DNA of 64,000 nucleotides, taken from positions 911,201 through 975,200 of the forward strand of contig OW799237.1 of assembly GCA_941918925.1 (NCBI GenBank), given 5' to 3'. Positions 24,271 to 35,309 of the stretch are shown piece after piece. The stretch's first letter is position 1, and every line of letters starts with the position of its first letter. Made by a program: the position numbers and the translations under genes. Under the pieces are notes generated by a model. It searched no databases and was not told the DNA's origin. It saw nothing but the letters and a program-made list of their open reading frames with translations. The DNA comes from Phyto melanocephala. Lineage: Eukaryota > Arthropoda > Insecta > Diptera > Rhinophoridae.

Positions 24271-27073
24271 TTTTAACACAAAATATTTTATAATAGAAAT
24301 TGTATTATTGCATGTTTAAAATTTTCAATAAGTTTGTTTTCCTTTTTTTTAAAGAGCCCTTTTAGTTGAAAATTAAAAAGAAAATGTTACTGACGATTCT
24401 GATTTATATAATTTCAGGAAAAATTTCCAAAAAATTTTTATTTATGTTTATCATTGAAGTTTTTTTTTTATAGAAATAAACAGATAAAAGTATAAACTTT
24501 TATTGCAATGTGTATCATATAAACATTAACAGGCGAAAAAGGAGTTAAAAAACAATACACATAAAAAAATATTAGCAACGTTAGCAGCAACAGCGACAAC
24601 AGATATGTGTGAATTGGGTATTTATAAAGGCATAAAAGAAGGCATTCCAACAAAAAGATGCAACAAAAATACTTTAAACGAAAATATCGAACCACATCCA
24701 TTTTATTATTATTTACTGCTCTTGCAAATGGTTGCGGTCAATTAACGTCAGCATGTTACCATAGAACACAACTTTTTTGTTGTCGATATTGTACTAAAGC
24801 TGCAATATACAACAGCAACTACATGATATTAATGTGTATGTACATATAAATAAATAAATAAATGAATAAGTGTGTCTGTTAAAGAAGAATCTGTAGCAGG
24901 AAATTTAACCCAAAAAATATCAATAAAAATCAAATATGTAAATGTTTGATAGTGTACGAAAACCACTTTATTCAAAATACGGGGATTTAATACAAATTTT
25001 TTTAATATTTTAAACAAATAATAATTTTGTTGTCAAATGACCAGTATTGTTAACAACAAGATATTGATGATAAAAAAAGAAACAGCAAGAGGCTTTACTG
25101 CTCAGCCCATAATCCATGTTTATCAATTGTTTAGGGCACACGTATGTGCATACATAAACGTTTATAACGTTAGATTGCAAAATTCTAAAGACACAGACAG
25201 AATAGAATGTCTGTAAAAATCAGGTATAATTTTCTTTTTGATAAATGGTTCTTTAAAAGGAATCTGTCATTCATTTAATGTGGTGATTGAGTAAAGTTGA
25301 AATCATTTAAATATCAACAATTTGTTTCTTAAATACTTTATGTTGCTCATACATGTAAGAAACTTTCTTAGTCCTATCCCAAATTTTACTCAACTGATAA
25401 AGTTTGGATTGCTGTTAAAACATTAATCTAGTGGCGAAGGGAAAAAATTTCTGTATAAATAAAACGAGGTGAACAAAATTATATTCAGCTGCATCCAGTC
25501 TTAAGTACCCTTCACTATTTTATTTGATTTAAATTTTTTAGTTTTTGTTCTCAGATTGCTTCGAGCAATTATAACTTAATTTTTGTATTATAAAATTAGA
25601 AAAAAATATTTTTTTATTTCTTTTTACATTTCATTTTATAATAGATTTTCTATATTTTCTTCTATATTTATTTCTATTCGCCATTAAATTTTCAATATTC
25701 TCTATAGATACTCGTGTCTACAGAAGGACATGCGACCTGAAAAATTGATATATGGACATAAATTAACTGACTTAGGAAGTTCTAAGAAGAAAAAATAAAT
25801 GCAGTTTTAACAGAATCAGGGGAAATATTTTTTTTGTATTTAACAGCGAACTTTATGTGTACCTTTTCTCGTCATAAGGGATAGTAAAGCATATGAAAAC
25901 GAACAATGGAAATGATGCATAAAATAAACATTTTAACTGCTTTGTAGTAAAATAAAAAAAACATTGTGAGAGATAAATTGATTCCACAAATACATATATA
26001 GGACATTGATCGTATTAAGGGTATTTACAATTCGTTTAAACCATTTTGCGGCTCTTTCCTCGATTAGCTTTTCTTAACCTAGAGAGACAATAATCAATAC
26101 CAAAAGTGTAGTTAAAGTTTTACCCTCAGGAGCTTCAACATAATAATGGTCAAGACAACACATTGACTAAAGAACACAAAGAAAAGAAAGAAAATAAGAC
26201 AACGAAAAGTGTCTTAAACACGACTGTTTTGTCGACAGTTTGTATGCTAAAACAATAAACTTTCCATAAAAGCCTTGCCTTTTGAGACTTACAAAACTAA
26301 ATTTATAAATGAGAAGAATATAAGTTTAGATTCAAACAAACTGCAATATTTAAAAATTATGTCTTTTGGATACCAAAAGAAAAAGGGAAACTTTAATACA
26401 CCTTTTTAAAGTAGACATTTATGTAAAGCTGATTTAGGTTAAAATTTTGAGCATTATTTTCTACATGCGACCACTGATTTCTAACATTTGCATTTAAAGG
26501 GAAAAGTTAACAAAATTGGTTAAGAAAGTCCGTAAGTTGAATTTTTATTTTGTCGAACTCCTCTGTTTAAACTAATATTCAAATTTTTAATCAGGCTTGA
26601 GTTCATATTTAATATTTTTTATTTTTCCAAATTATTTTTAATAGTGATAAATGAAAGAATAAATCTTGAAAATTATATTTTTACCGACACTAGCCGAGTG
26701 GAATGCATTTTCGAAGCCAGCTACGATTTCATCATCAGCACTCTCTGATCGGTGATTATATGTTGGTTGTAAATATCATCTATTTAACTCACGGGGCTTA
26801 AGTTAATTGAATTCGGTAACTACTTTTAGTTTTTCTTTTTTCATATATTTTACCACAATGAGTTAGATTGAAATTTTTAACCAAACAGCAACCCTTTTAC
26901 TTTTGTTTGTTGTTATCTTTCATTTTTATCACTATTTTTGTCCTGCTATTTTCGTCCGTAAGATAATTTTCTGTCTTTATATTAATACAACTATTATTTT
27001 TCTGTCCTGTTTCAAAAAGCGATTTATTATATTTACCGAGACAACGATTATAATATGTGTTGCCATATTTGGA
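24271..27073. other. AT-rich non-coding stretch
   Basis: No supported gene. A short (AAAT)n run lies at about 24846-24863. Nothing else recognisable. Confidence 0.6.
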
Positions 27074-27081
27074 GAATGTAG

Positions 27082-27249
27082 TAGAGTTGGGAAAAATATC
27101 GTTATATTGAAGTACCCACATTTTTCCATAAAAACATCCATATAAATCGGCAATGATTTTTATATAGATATATCGTTAAAATATTTGATTTATTTCGATA
27201 TATTGAAACGATATGGAACGATATATTTTATTCCTTTTTCCCATCCCTA
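27082..27249. mobile_element. hAT-type MITE, 168 bp
   Basis: The left end tagagttgggaaaaa and the right end tttttcccatcccta are imperfect inverted repeats of the TAG.G.TGGG kind found on hAT elements. The flanking 8-mers gaatgtag (27074-27081) and gtatgtag (27250-27257) agree at 7 of 8 positions, the target-duplication length of hAT transposons. The interior is AT-rich with repeated cgatat-type words and no coding capacity. It would have been moved in trans by a hAT transposase located elsewhere. Confidence 0.82.
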
Positions 27250-27609
27250 GTATGTAGCGATTAAATCAATCGAATTTAATTTTTTTTTATTTGTTTAAGT
27301 ACAAAAAAAGTTCCATCATCTTGTTTTTTCTTTTTTCAATACTTAATATTATTCGTAGACATGCATGTGTTTGTTGCCATATATAATCCTTATGAATCCT
27401 TTGCATTGCTTAACGCTGTGAATGCACGCAATAGTTAAAAACTAAAAGAAAAAAAGTCCCGCCGACTTCATAATTATACCCTTCACACAGTGAAAAAGGG
27501 TATATATAGGTTTGTCATTCCGTGTGAAATTTCTACAATTTTCATTTCCGACCCCATAAAGTATATATTTTCTGAAAGCTTATGAATAGAGGAGTCGATT
27601 AAGCCCTGA

Positions 27610-27653
27610 CCGTCTGTCCGTCTGTCCGTCTGTCCGTCTGACCGTCTGTCCGT
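27610..27653 (+). repeat. (CCGTCTGT)n minisatellite
   Basis: About five and a half copies of an 8-bp unit with one substitution (gaccg), inside the dispersed repeat. It is prone to length change by slippage. Confidence 0.9.
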
Positions 27654-27860
27654 GTGTATGTTGAAATCAACTTTTTGAAGCCCCCCGACATAGGTTGGAC
27701 CCGGGTAAGGTATTAAAATATCAGAAATATTCGGGAGTAGATCGGTATTGAAAATCAGAAACATCGGTACATAAACAACTGAGATATGAGCAAAAACCCA
27801 CGACCACCTCGATTTTCTTTTCATAAAAACAACATTACAACAACAACATACATACATACA

Positions 27861-27915
27861 AACGTGTATACTGGTTAGAGAAAACGTGGCATCGAATCCC
27901 AGCTGAGGCAAAAAA
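27861..27915 (+). repeat. tRNA-like (SINE-type) module with A tail
   Basis: The segment reads ggttagag, then gtggcatcgaatccc and agctgaggc, followed by an A run. The catcgaatccc portion resembles a tRNA/SINE B box (GGTTCGAATCC) with two mismatches. The same module of about 40 bp lies on the opposite strand at 58681-58730. Length and A tail suggest the 3' part of a tRNA-derived SINE; no clear A box is visible. Confidence 0.45.
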
Positions 27916-28152
27916 ATTTTTTTTTAAATTTTTTTAATATTTTTTTTTTTAATTTTTCTTTTATTTTTTTTTTATTTTTTATTTAATATATTATATATAT
28001 TTTTATTATTATTTTTTTTTATTTTTTTTTTTTTAATTTTTTTTTTATTTTTTTTTTGTTTTATATATATTATATATGTATATAATAATTTTTTTTTTTT
28101 TAATTTTTTTTTTAAATTTTTTTTTTTTTAAATTTTTTTTTTGTTTTTTTTA
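27908..28152. repeat. T-rich low-complexity tract
   Basis: About 245 bases of almost only T and A, with long T runs, inside the dispersed repeat. It probably grew from the A/T tail of the tRNA-like module next to it. Confidence 0.85.
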
Positions 28153-28250
28153 ACATACATACGTGAATTTACTGTTATTGCATGACTACACGTTGTGAAG
28201 GGTATATAAGATTCGGCACGGCCGAATATAGCGCTTTTACTTGTTTTAAT

Positions 28251-30359
28251 TTTACTTTGTTATGATTTTCGTATATATTTTGCATTTAAATTTTGTTGGT
28301 ACAAATGTATGTCCGTCTGTCTTTCTGTATGTGTTGGCTGTACTTTGAATGTTTTTCTTTATTTTTTAGTCCTTTTTATATTAAGCCATTACTGTTAATC
28401 TTTTTTTAATCACTGAATAAAACTGCATAAATTATATACAGAATAATACAGAAATTAAAGTATTTGTATATGAAAACATATATTCTTCTTATATCAAGGT
28501 GTTTTCTCAAGAAATAATTTTTAACTTTTTACCTTAACTTTCTTGAATATTAATCATCCAAATTGAGCCTTGATATTTATTTCTTTTCTATGTGTGTGTC
28601 TGAGCGGATTAAAAATTGCAAGAATAATTGAAATTATTGTTGCTATTACAAAATTATAGGTAAAGTTAATCGCTAAAGTAGTTTGGCCAAGTTTTATTTA
28701 AAATGCAATTAAAATATATTTTGTTACGTACACCAAATATCACTGAGAGACAATACAAATTTGAGCCTGTTCATTAATTGCAAGGTTAAAATAGACTGAG
28801 CTTCAGGTTTGCAGACGGACTACGCTTATACGTCATAGAAATTGTCTTTAAATAGACCGGTGATTTTTATGCCGTAGTTGTTTAGATAAATTAATTTTCT
28901 TTAATTAATCTTGTTACAATATGTGAACACCCTTAATGTGTATTGCATAACTAGCCTTTTAAGAAATGTGTTAAAGTTAACGCCATTTAACTATGATATG
29001 AATTTTACCATGAACTTTTTTCTATAAATTGTTTGTTAAGCATATGCGTCTATTTTCTATCAATTATGTTTAAATTTGTTTGTGTATTTGTTAAGAACAA
29101 TTTATAAGTTAAATTTTGTTTGTATGCTTTATATTGAATTTATTGAAGAAAACACACACACACAAACACAATTGATAACCAATTTGTTTTGTGTGTATGA
29201 AACTGTTAAAAGCTTTCTGTCAACAGACAATTATATTAGTCCATGTATAAACTTTATTTCATGATGAAGGCCTTTTTGGGGGCTGTCTATTAACTAGTCT
29301 TCTTTTATGGCTTAAACAATTTTTGTCTACAAACGTATGTATGAACATACGTACGTATCAGAATAAATTGTTGGTAAAATAAACTAAAATATAGATCTTA
29401 CATAAAGAAATACTGCCTTACTAATTGAGTTAAAAGAAAAAATTTATAAAAATTTGTTACAAATGTATTTTAATAATTTTAATTTATATAAAAATTTATC
29501 AATAAATTTTTGAGTTAAAAATATTTTTTCAATTAATATTTTTTTTTATTTTTAAAAAAATATTAAAAAATATAACTTGTGAATATATTTTAAAAACATT
29601 AAAATAAACTACCATAAAAGTACAAAATTATGATAAAATCTTGCCATCATTTCTTCTCACTTTAAACAAACGCACCGCAACGCACATGTACTCGCTTACA
29701 TTGCCCCTATTAGACCCATGTTTTTTCTTGTACAAAATTCTCATAAATTTGTATTTTATTTTCTACTAATTTAAAATTTCTTTCATATGCAAATTTAAAA
29801 ACCACTTGACAAATTGTTAAATTTTATGTCTGTGTATGTAAATATATAAATTTTTTTTATTTTATTTTACATATAAGTCGCATAATTATTGTGCCATTTC
29901 TAGCCTGAGCTCACACAGTGTTACTAGGCTTTATTGCAGCAAAGAAAATAAAAATGTAAATGGTGGCATTAATAATAAAAAGTAACAAACAGCGATAATA
30001 AAAAAAAAGAACAGGAAGTTTATGTCACAGACTCTTGTACCTCGAAACATATACAGGCTACGGAGACTACAAGAGTTCTAGCATATTCACAATGTCCTCG
30101 TGGCTACCACAACAACAAAAAAATAGGTTTTATAAAACCATGTAACATTTACTACTGGCGGCATATTGTATGTCAGTGATTCTTAAGGGGGTTCTTATAA
30201 ACCTTATGAATTAATCTACAAAAAAAGAAGAAAAAAAAGTTCGAAAAAATGGTAGAATATGTTTCTTTAAAGATTTTATAAATCAAAAATTTTAAATGTT
30301 TTTTCCCCGCCTTTTTACAAAATAGTTTTTTCAATTTGTAATTGTTTTGAATTTGTTTT
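28251..30359. other. AT-rich non-coding stretch
   Basis: No supported gene. A short (CA)n lies at about 29152-29165. Otherwise nothing recognisable. Confidence 0.6.
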
Positions 30360-30369
30360 TTGTTTAATA

Positions 30370-30460
30370 TAATTTGTGTACAAATTTACCCTGAAGAAGC
30401 TACCCATTGTTTCGTAGCGAAATATTGGTTTCTAATAAATAATTTTTAATAAAAAAACCA
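30370..30460 (+). ncRNA. Hammerhead-ribozyme-like motif (copy 1)
   Basis: The order ctgaaga (30391-30397), gctac (30399-30403), a 10-base loop, gtagc (30414-30418) and gaaa (30419-30422) reproduces the hammerhead core CUGANGA, stem II, GAAA, with a perfect 5-bp stem II. The similar sequence at 52846-52885 on the minus strand lies inside a small insertion with target duplications. Penelope-like and some other small retroelements are known to carry such ribozymes. I could not fit a convincing stem III with cleavage site or a stem I, so it may be inactive, minimal or coincidental. Confidence 0.4.
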
Positions 30461-30759
30461 AAAAAGTTGATCTCAAAAATTCTGTTTTATAAGTTGCTTG
30501 TATTTTTTTAAAACATTCTAAACACTTTTTAGTAATTCTCTATAAACATCTATTAGTATTAGGGTTTAACATGGTTTGCTAATTTGAAGGCTAGAAAAAT
30601 CTTAGTATAAGTAGATATACAATGAAAAAATTTTATTTTTTTTTTATTTTAATAATAAATTATTAAAGCTAAACTCTCTGCCAGTAGTGGTGTTCCTGAG
30701 TATTTTTTTTAAATTTAGATATTTTTTTATATTTTGTACTATACTTCCTATCAATTATA

Positions 30760-31180
30760 AGGGTGGTCCAAGCATTTCACATGATGCTAATTGTGAGTCT
30801 AAAGTCAAGTTTTTTGTCAAACTTAATTTGACATTTCTTTGTCTCCTTGTTTGACAAATCTAACCTCTGAAATGTACACAATTCAGCAGCGCGATAAGAC
30901 TGTTGTAGCTTTTTTCGAAAAATAGTGTTAAAATCAAATCCATTAAATGCAGTTTGTGATTATTTTGGTCAGCATAATTGACCAAATGTGTCCACAATTG
31001 GAAATATTGTACAGAAATTTCAACAAAGCAGGCTTGTGAGAAATCCGAAACCACGTGTGCTTGTTCGCCAGTTCGTTCTGCGGAAAACATATCTGTTGTT
31101 CGCGTTAGTGTGGCTGAAGAGCCGTCAACCTCGATTCGTCGACGTGCCCAACTATGGAACATCACTATTGTGATTGAAAA
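30760..31180 (+). pseudogene. Mariner-like transposase pseudogene, N-terminal domain
   Basis: A start codon at 30872 opens MYTIQQRDKTVVAFFEK, the typical beginning of this transposase group. After two frame changes the sequence continues with a KFQQSRLVRNPKPRVLV stretch and then VRSAENISVVRVSVAEEP and STSIRRRAQ (31075-31150), the DNA-binding helix-turn-helix domain and its linker. Nothing of the DDE catalytic domain follows, so the copy is cut off near 31180. A mariner-like end, agggtggtcca, lies at 30760 directly after TA and may be the left terminus, about 110 bp ahead of the start codon. This domain would bind the element's terminal repeats. Confidence 0.82.
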
Positions 31181-31378
31181 TATGGACCATCAGATAGAAG
31201 TATGCCACTGAAGTCGCGACAAGTGTTTGGCTGATATTTTGTTTTACGTGTAATTGCAAGAGATCGTTTTATCATAATAAAAAAACATTAGGATGATTAT
31301 CTCAAAGCTTTTTGTTTAATAAATAATTAAGATCGTGCGTTTTGGTTATTAGTTGAAGCTTTCTATAAAATGTATGTG

Positions 31379-32468
31379 CACAGAAAAAAATAAATATGAA
31401 CTTCAATTACGAAATTAATATTAATAATTAAAAAATTGTTTAATTTTGCTTCAATCATCAAAATGATACTATTAATTAAATGAAAATTAAAAGTTTTAAT
31501 TGAAAAAATATTGAGAAAAATATCAATTAAAACAGTATTAAAAAATTAATTAAAATTTCCATAATTTTCAAAAATTATTTTAATTAATTTAATCATGTGT
31601 ATATTTAAGATTTGGTAATTATATAATAAAATCATTTATTATATCAATAACAAAAATTATTTTCTACGATGTCGAAAAAAATCCCAAGCGAAATTTCATT
31701 CGTACAAATATATTGAAAACAACAACAAAAACTAAAAATTTGTTTTTGCTTTCAACGTATTTGTACGAATGAAATTTCGCTTGGGTTTTCTTTAAATAAA
31801 TAAATATATTTTTTTGATATTTATATATTCTTAATATTCATATATGGTACATATGAATCTATGTTTTTAATTACATTTCATTATTTATATAAATATAATT
31901 AGCATAAGAAGTAGGGTTCCATAAGTAGACATACTACACCATATCGAAAGCCGGAGATCCAAAAATAACTGGTAGCATCAACAACCTAGATATAAAGAAT
32001 ATTAACCGGTAAAAAGGCTTGATCAGACAGAGTGAAGAAATTCTACAAACTTACCTACTAAAATGAGAATTCTGAGGAATATAAGGGGATACAATAATTA
32101 TTGGATTTGGGCACATCTACAATGAAACTGAAACCATTCATTATATTAAAAACTGAACATATTTTTATATACTTTCACTTACCAGAACTTTTTCATGCAG
32201 ATTGTCTACTATTTTTTATTATTCTGCTCCTTGAATAATAATTATATTAAATTTATTCTAAGAAATTCAAATTTAAAAAAATTTCATTTAAAATAACATT
32301 TTTTATTTTTTATTTATTTTATTCAACTAACAGAAATCTCTTTGTTTTTTTTAAATATTTAATATTAATTAAAAAAATTAATTCAGTTAATGAAAAATAT
32401 AATTAGAATTTTAAAACAAATCAAAAAGTCAATTAATTAAACAAATTTAAGGAATATTTTTTTCTGTG
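31379..32468. mobile_element. ACACAG-family element A, 1.09 kb, with nested MITE
   Basis: cacagaaaaaaata at 31379 and tatttttttctgtg ending at 32468 are exact inverted repeats of 14 bp; the right one is followed by TA. The interior is almost only A and T (repeated aattaa/ttaatt words) with no coding frame. A truncated fold-back MITE sits inside at 31666-31793. Similar ends recur at 40946-41166, 57635-57825 and 63825 onward. The element looks non-autonomous; a TA duplication would fit Tc1/mariner but the left flank is not an exact TA. Confidence 0.65.
31666..31793. mobile_element. Fold-back MITE, truncated copy nested in element A
   Basis: The sequence from acgatgtcg to gcttgggttttc is nearly identical to the interior of the complete copy at 39762-39921 and likewise folds on itself (gcgaaattt...aaatttcgc arms). 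The outer ctgcctgttca on the left and the matching right end are missing. Being inside the ACACAG element, it should have arrived after that element, unless both were moved together. Confidence 0.85.
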
Positions 32469-34870
32469 TATCAACTATTTTATAATTAGAAATAATCACA
32501 GAAATTTTATTCAAAACTGTAGATTAATTTTGCTTTTCATGAACAACAGAGGTGTTATTAATGCTGCTTTTGAAAGTTATTTTGTCCGACTCAGACGTCC
32601 TATCTACTTACCATATTTAATTGATATATTAATGACGTATTTTTATATTAAACCTTTTGACTAAAATATATTTTTTATTTGATTGAATTTGAAAAAGAAT
32701 TTTCAACGTTCTACTGACACTTGGAAGATCGTCTTCTTTTTTCGAACACTAATGTTTAGCAAAAATTTCATATTATTCAATAAAAAGTTTGAGTATTGCT
32801 TTTCACATAGATGAAGGCTTAAATTAAACTGTTGTTTTTTTAAGGGTGATTGTGTATGTGTTAATAATTTCATTATTTTTTCTATAAGAGCCCCAGTGAT
32901 AATCTTTTTATTATTTTGGTTGTAGCGGTTAAAAGAAATACTGAAAAAAAACTCAAACGTGAAAACGCGTAAATTTAATATTATTGTTCTATACAACAAA
33001 AATATTGTAAATTATCAACCCATATTTTTATGTATTAAAAGTACCTCTTTGTATGTCTTTTACTTTGAAGAACACTTCTTTTACGCTTTTCCCTTCAACG
33101 TGTTTACGGTTAATGAGCAAATGAACACTGTTGACAGTCTATTTGTATAAATTAAATTTAAAGGCAAGTACGGTAAAGTTAACACTTGTAGCAGGAGGTG
33201 AGAAAAAGCGAATAAAGTTGGTTGGTTGGTTGAATTTAAAAGTTATTTTAAGCATTTGAGGATGCTAAAGGTATCTTGACTCAATAGAAAATAGCCTTAA
33301 AAAATCAGTTGCTTTTAACTCGCTATTTGAAAGTGCTTTATTTTAAAATATTGAGAATGTAACGTTCGATGGAGAAAATACTTTTGTTAAACTTAAAATA
33401 GAAATTAGAAAATAATGTAAATTAAAAATTATTTTATTAAATAATATTTGTCCGTATGTCCGTGTAAAAAATTTAATAGTTTTTTCTACAAATATTTTAC
33501 TTATTTGAAGCTATTTTAAGTATGAAATTATCATTTAATCTTGTTATCTTTTTATCCGGTTCTTGATATTTTATCTCTACAAATTACTTCACCGGCCTTT
33601 CTAAGCTGGGTTTTTTTAAGTAGAAACTAATAGCAAATTCGTGTGATTATTGTTCCTGAAAACTAAGAAAAACAATTAGTTGTTTAATAATAAAATCTTT
33701 TTTTCTTTGCTAGAAAATAGATGCAAGAAATATTTGCCAGCACTCTATTGTTAGCACGTAACTTTCTACGTTTTTTTTTTCTTTGCTTTAATATAATGCT
33801 TTGTTGTACAAATGGCGGCTGTGGTTTTTTCAATTCATTAACTCATTATTATTTGAATTATTTTTTTTTTACTTTTTCTTTCAAACGTACAAAGTCATTC
33901 CTTCGTAAATTTTGCTATTCTATGGTTTAATTAGAACCTTTAATAGCGATTACTCTTCATTTAAAATAATTAAAAGGATCGTAAGGAGTAAGTGCCTTAG
34001 TTTACGATTGTGCAATAATGGAATTAAATTGACGAACAAGTTGAGTTGCCAAGTTGTACGCAGTAACAAATTCCTAAAAAAATTTGTTTAAAATAGCATT
34101 AAATATTTGTCTGCGCTACTTTAAAACTTTAATTTCTTTACAAAGATTTAGTTTTCTAAGAATTTCCGGCTGTCTTTTTTTTATAGAATTTAAGCAGCAT
34201 TATACATACGCCGTAGAAAATTAGTTTTATTAACTTTTATTAATTATTATTATTAACGCAGTCAAAATATAAAACTATTTAAAAGTCACAATATAGCAAG
34301 GACCAAAAATATTTTGGTTAAAGGTTTGTGTTTTAACAATATTTGCTGTTGTTGCATATGGAATGATAAACTTACACCTGACCTTATTTAAAAATTGTGC
34401 TGGTGTAATTTATGAAAATATGTTTGTTTTTAAAAGCTTAAAAACTATATAATTTTCATTTAAGATTTTTAGTGCGCTGCAGTAAAATTAATGAACGAAG
34501 TAGAAAACATATATTAATTCCAAGTCATGAAACTGTCATAAAACATTTTTATTTTTAATTAATTTTTGTTACACATTACTTAAGTAAATGTGAATAAAAT
34601 ATACATAGACTCTTGTCTTGAAATACATTAACTAAAAACGTAACAAATGAAATGTTTGTTTTAGGGTTTTTTATAATAAAATTTTTTAAAAATATATTCT
34701 TGAATATAAGAGAATTTATAAAAACCTAGTTTGAATATTTTCCTTGCTCTTCAGTTCGACATAGTGAATATAAATTTTGCAGACTTTATATTTATAAGTG
34801 CGATACAATTTCTCCTTAGTTTTATCTATTGAGTGTATGTTGGCGGAATATCAAATTAGACCACTGCTAT
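32469..34870. other. AT-rich non-coding stretch
   Basis: No supported gene or element. Short frames at 32703-32999, 32959-33150 and 33721-33930 are rich in Phe, Lys and Asn and look like chance. Confidence 0.6.
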
Positions 34871-34879
34871 ATGAGGTCT

Positions 34880-35300
34880 CTTTATTATCCCTTTACCTCT
34901 CCAGTGAATTTATGGATATCAATCGGCAACCGTGAGTCGCTCGCTACTGTAGGTGTTTTCTCTGGACTTTTAAACGATTTCACATGGCCGACTGGTGAAA
35001 TTCGACGATTCTAATTGCATAGTCCTTCGTTATTGCTAGCATATTTGCTAAACTGACTACCTCCATAGCGTTGACTTTTAGTCCCTCTAACTTCTTTAAG
35101 TACGAGAACAAGGTTTCTCCTATGACCCATCGGTTAAAATAAACTGATAATAAATCCATATCATCATTCTACTCAAGCGCTTCATCGTCATCTGAGTCTT
35201 CCTAACCTTTTTAGTACATGGCCCATGGTTCTCCTATAACTCAGTCACTAAACCTGGACACTAAGCCAAGGTAGTATGCTCCTGGGGAAAGTTAAGACTG
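34880..35300 (-). pseudogene. Unidentified coding-like relic with an internal repeat
   Basis: On the minus strand one frame gives an acidic stretch EDSDDDEALE, a stop, then MDLLSVYFNRWVIGETLF followed by SYLKKLEGLKVNAMEVVSLA and NMLAITKDYAIRIVEF before ending. Composition is far more protein-like and less AT-rich than the surroundings. Upstream a PGAYYLGLVSRFSD segment is followed by VIGEPWAMY, which repeats the WVIGETLFSYLKKLEG segment as diverged DNA about 60 bases long. At least three in-frame stops mark it as decayed. I do not recognise the protein; a transposon gag-like or transposase protein, or a host pseudogene, are both open. Confidence 0.35.
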
Positions 35301-35309
35301 TGATAGTGT

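Larger units (their letters stand above)
27454..28250 (+). mobile_element. High-copy dipteran dispersed repeat with hairpin ends (copy 1)
   Basis: An exact 12-bp inverted repeat, atacccttcaca (27476-27487) and tgtgaagggtat (28194-28205), brackets about 700 bp. Outside the left arm lies a hairpin aagtc-ccgcc-gactt (27454-27468), and outside the right arm a hairpin attcggc-acg-gccgaat (28211-28227) followed by a tail ending ttacttgttttaat. The 3' end recurs at 58772-58849. The interior holds a (CCGTCTGT)n array, a tRNA-like module and a long T-rich tract. I recognise this style of repeat from calyptrate fly genomes but cannot assign a class; there is no coding capacity. Confidence 0.75.

Noticed and set aside
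27850..27900. A true tRNA gene around the B-box-like word
   Set aside because: No acceptor stem, anticodon arm or A box can be drawn; only a SINE-like 3' portion is supportable.
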